From Brachybacterium sp. Z12 (GTDB lineage: Bacteria; Actinomycetota; Actinomycetes; Actinomycetales; Dermabacteraceae), in NCBI RefSeq assembly GCF_014400405.1, contig NZ_CP060496.1, positions 1,798,001 to 1,862,000 of the forward strand: DNA of 64,000 bases. The letters are read 5' to 3'. Every line of letters begins with the position of its first letter. The stretch's first letter is position 1. Shown piece after piece: positions 62,449 through 64,000 of this stretch. The notes under the pieces were generated by a model that saw nothing but the letters and a program-made list of their open reading frames with translations, did no database searches and was not told where the DNA came from. The position numbers and the translations under genes were made by a program.

Positions 62449-63191
62449 TCAGCCGTCGGTGCGCTCTGCCGCGGGCCGGGTGCCGGGCATCCAGAGGTAC
62501 TGGATCTGCTCCATGACCGGTTGGCGCTGGGTGTTCTGGAAGGAGGCGACCTTCCACTGCTCGCCCTCGCGCACGAGGCTATAGGTCTGCACCTTGGTCA
62601 GCTCGCCCGGGTCCTCACCTTCGTAGTTGTCGCCCCTGGTGGTCAGGACGGCCACCTCGGAGGTGAGCATCCGCAGCTCAAGGAAGCGGTCGGCGAGCTG
62701 CGTGTCGGCCAGCACGTCGTCGAACAGGGCGGCGTGGGAGCCCACGATGTCCTCGCGTCCGCTGTAATAAGTGCCCGCAAAGGTGGTGTAGGTAGCGTCC
62801 TCGGTGAACTCGGCCCCATAGGCTTCTGCATCCTGCCCGGCCCAGGCCGTGGACAGAGCATCGAGGGTGCCGCAGATCGACTCCCTGGCGGCCGACTCCT
62901 CGCCGGCGGAGAGCTGACTGCTGGTGGGCACCTGCAGGCAGTTCTCGACCCCGGTGGCCTGCACAGTGCTCGACGTCGAGAGCCAGGCGTACCCACCGGC
63001 TCCCACCAGGGCGAGGAGCCCGACGACAGCGCCGGCGGCGGTCAGCAGTCGGCGTCGCCCGCGGAGGGCCCCGCGCGGTCCTGCTGCGGACCCGAGCTCC
63101 TCCGTGCGGGCCCCGGCACCACCGTCGGCCGCCGGGTCGGGATGTATGGGGTCTTCGTCGCGTACACGCTGGGGGCCTCGAGATTCGTCAT
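62449..63191 (-). CDS. Membrane-anchored SgcJ/EcaC-type NTF2-fold protein
   Basis: About 247 residues. An N-terminal cytoplasmic part is followed by one helix (LLTAAGAVVGLLALVGAGGY) and an outer NTF2-like domain: ICGTLDALSTAWAGQDAEAY, FTEDATYTTFAGTYYSGRED, QTYSLVREGEQWKVASFQNT, as in the SgcJ/EcaC family. Enzymatic activity is unproven. The start ATG 63189-63191 (MTNLEAPSVYATKTPYIP) is in another frame; one missing C near 63137-63142 joins it. It is divergent from the MarR gene, with a palindrome between, so MarR control is likely. Confidence 0.7.
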
Positions 63192-63223
63192 GGTGTCTCC
63201 GTTCGGTGAGCGCCTCATGGACT

Positions 63224-63245
63224 ATGATTGCCGCCATGCAATCAT
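63224..63245. promoter_or_regulatory. Probable MarR operator
   Basis: Perfect 7-base inverted repeat ATGATTG-N8-CAATCAT between the divergent SgcJ-type and MarR genes. A related GCAAT...ATTGC pair overlaps it to about 63265. Position and symmetry fit a MarR-family site that controls both genes. Confidence 0.55.
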
Positions 63246-63308
63246 TGCTGGCATGCAACTATTGCGCAAGAGGTACCCTTTGAGGGCCACCGAGACCCCG
63301 GAGGGACC

Positions 63309-63751
63309 ATGAACCCCGACCCCGCCCAGCGCGGCCACAACCTCGATCGCGAGTACCGGTACTACCTCTCGGCGGTCACCCAGTTCCATCTCGCCGCGGC
63401 GGAGGCCGGCGGTCTCCACCCCACGGACTATCAGGCCAGCAGCATCCTGGACCTCGACGGTCCGCTCACCTCCGGTCAGCTCTCACAGCGGCTCGGGCTC
63501 TCCCCAGTGCCACCACCCGGGTCATCGACCGTCTGATCACCGCAGGCATCGCCGAGCGCAACCCGGACGAGGCAGATCGGCGCCGCGTGATGGTGGCCCA
63601 CACCGGCCACCTGCCTGCTGCGGTCATGGACCGTCTGGCGCAGGTCCGCGATCCCATCGCGCAGGTGGTCACCGATCTGAGCGAGGAGCAGCGCCAGGGG
63701 CTCATGGAGTACTTCCAGGCAGCGGCGAAGGCCTATCGTGACGGGTCCTGA
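63309..63751 (+). CDS. MarR-family transcriptional regulator
   Basis: About 147 residues. Winged-HTH signature: PTDYQASSILDLDGPLTSGQ, LSQRLGLSPSATTRVIDRLI, AERNPDEADRRRVMVAHTGH. One missing C near 63506 joins the two halves. The start ATG 63309 follows a GGAGGG site. It probably represses itself and the divergent gene through the palindrome at 63224. Confidence 0.85.
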
Positions 63752-63868
63752 ACACCCCTGACCGGTGCCATCGCTGCGCGCCCGGTTCATCGGGCCTGTT
63801 CCACCCGGAATGGCGGCCCTGGGCGGACGCGATTGGCCCCAACGGCTCGGAGGGTATGGAATAGGGGT

Positions 63869-64000
63869 ATGAGCAGCATCGAGATCACAGTCATCGACCG
63901 CGAAGGCGTCAAGACCCCGGGCGTGGAGTGGGAGGACGGCGAGTCCCTCATGGAGTGCCTCGTCCGCAACAGCTTCCCGATCCTCGCGATCTGCGGCGGC
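63869..64000 (+). CDS. [2Fe-2S] ferredoxin, 3' end cut by window
   Basis: The first 44 residues are visible: MSSIEITVIDREGVKTPGVE, then DGESLMECLVRNSFPILAIC and GG. The final Cys-Gly-Gly is the start of the cluster loop of plant-type or vertebrate-type ferredoxins. The rest lies beyond the window. Electron partner unknown. Confidence 0.75.
   Translation, partial: MSSIEITVIDREGVKTPGVEWEDGESLMECLVRNSFPILAICGG

Noticed and set aside
62288-62557. 89-residue minus-strand frame over the integrase tail
   Set aside because: It is out of frame with both the integrase remnant and the SgcJ-type gene and is rich in Arg, Gly and His.

Overview
The window is high-GC bacterial DNA with actinobacterial gene content: mycothiol ligase (mshC), a Pup ligation locus, and actinobacterial families of the DUF3866, DUF4191, DUF5703 and PAC2 types. 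A Micrococcales-like actinomycete is the best guess. A genus such as Brachybacterium is possible but is inference from memory, not shown by the sequence.

Positions 1-50,680 are core chromosome. In order they hold: hisE-hisG; a riboflavin-type PnuC transporter under an FMN riboswitch; a translationally coupled fmt-rsmB-rpe run; a DASS transporter and a helicase-less PriA; two FKBP isomerases; the pupylation cluster arc-dop-pup-pafA without 20S proteasome genes; trmI; an M50 protease; mshC; uppP; two SPOUT RNA methyltransferases; a PHP/ChbG/MFS set; tRNA-Leu(GAG); the tightly overlapping alaS-ruvX-mltG-aroE run; rpsD; rarA; pyrD; pepA; lpdA-sucB; lipB-lipA-DUF4191; and glnA. Many genes overlap by ATGA or GTGA, so translational coupling is common.

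Positions 50,660-62,245 are an 11.6-kb integrated element. It is bounded by a 21-bp direct repeat made of the last codons and stop of glnA. From left to right it carries a tyrosine integrase, an unknown protein, an excisionase-like HTH protein, a 42-residue coupled ORF, a RepA/KaiC-like ATPase with seven CAACCACG repeats near its 3' end, and several unknown membrane or secreted proteins. Its right part is a restriction island: an ISP-type restriction enzyme reduced to nuclease plus target-recognition region, overlapped by an EVE-like/HNH protein, then a small membrane protein, and a convergent McrA-like HNH nuclease. Just beyond the right repeat lies the tail of a second, dead integrase whose catalytic Tyr reads His, so the glnA end seems to have been used more than once.

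Positions 62,449-64,000 return to chromosome: an anchored SgcJ/EcaC-type protein divergent from a MarR regulator, then the start of a ferredoxin.

About 45 one- or two-base frame breaks affect some 30 genes, including essential ones (alaS, fmt's partner rsmB, glnA, sucB). Almost all sit in G or C runs and are repaired by adding one base. Two near-identical lipoyl repeats in sucB carry the same break. I treat these as base-calling undercalls and annotate whole genes across them, not pseudogenes.
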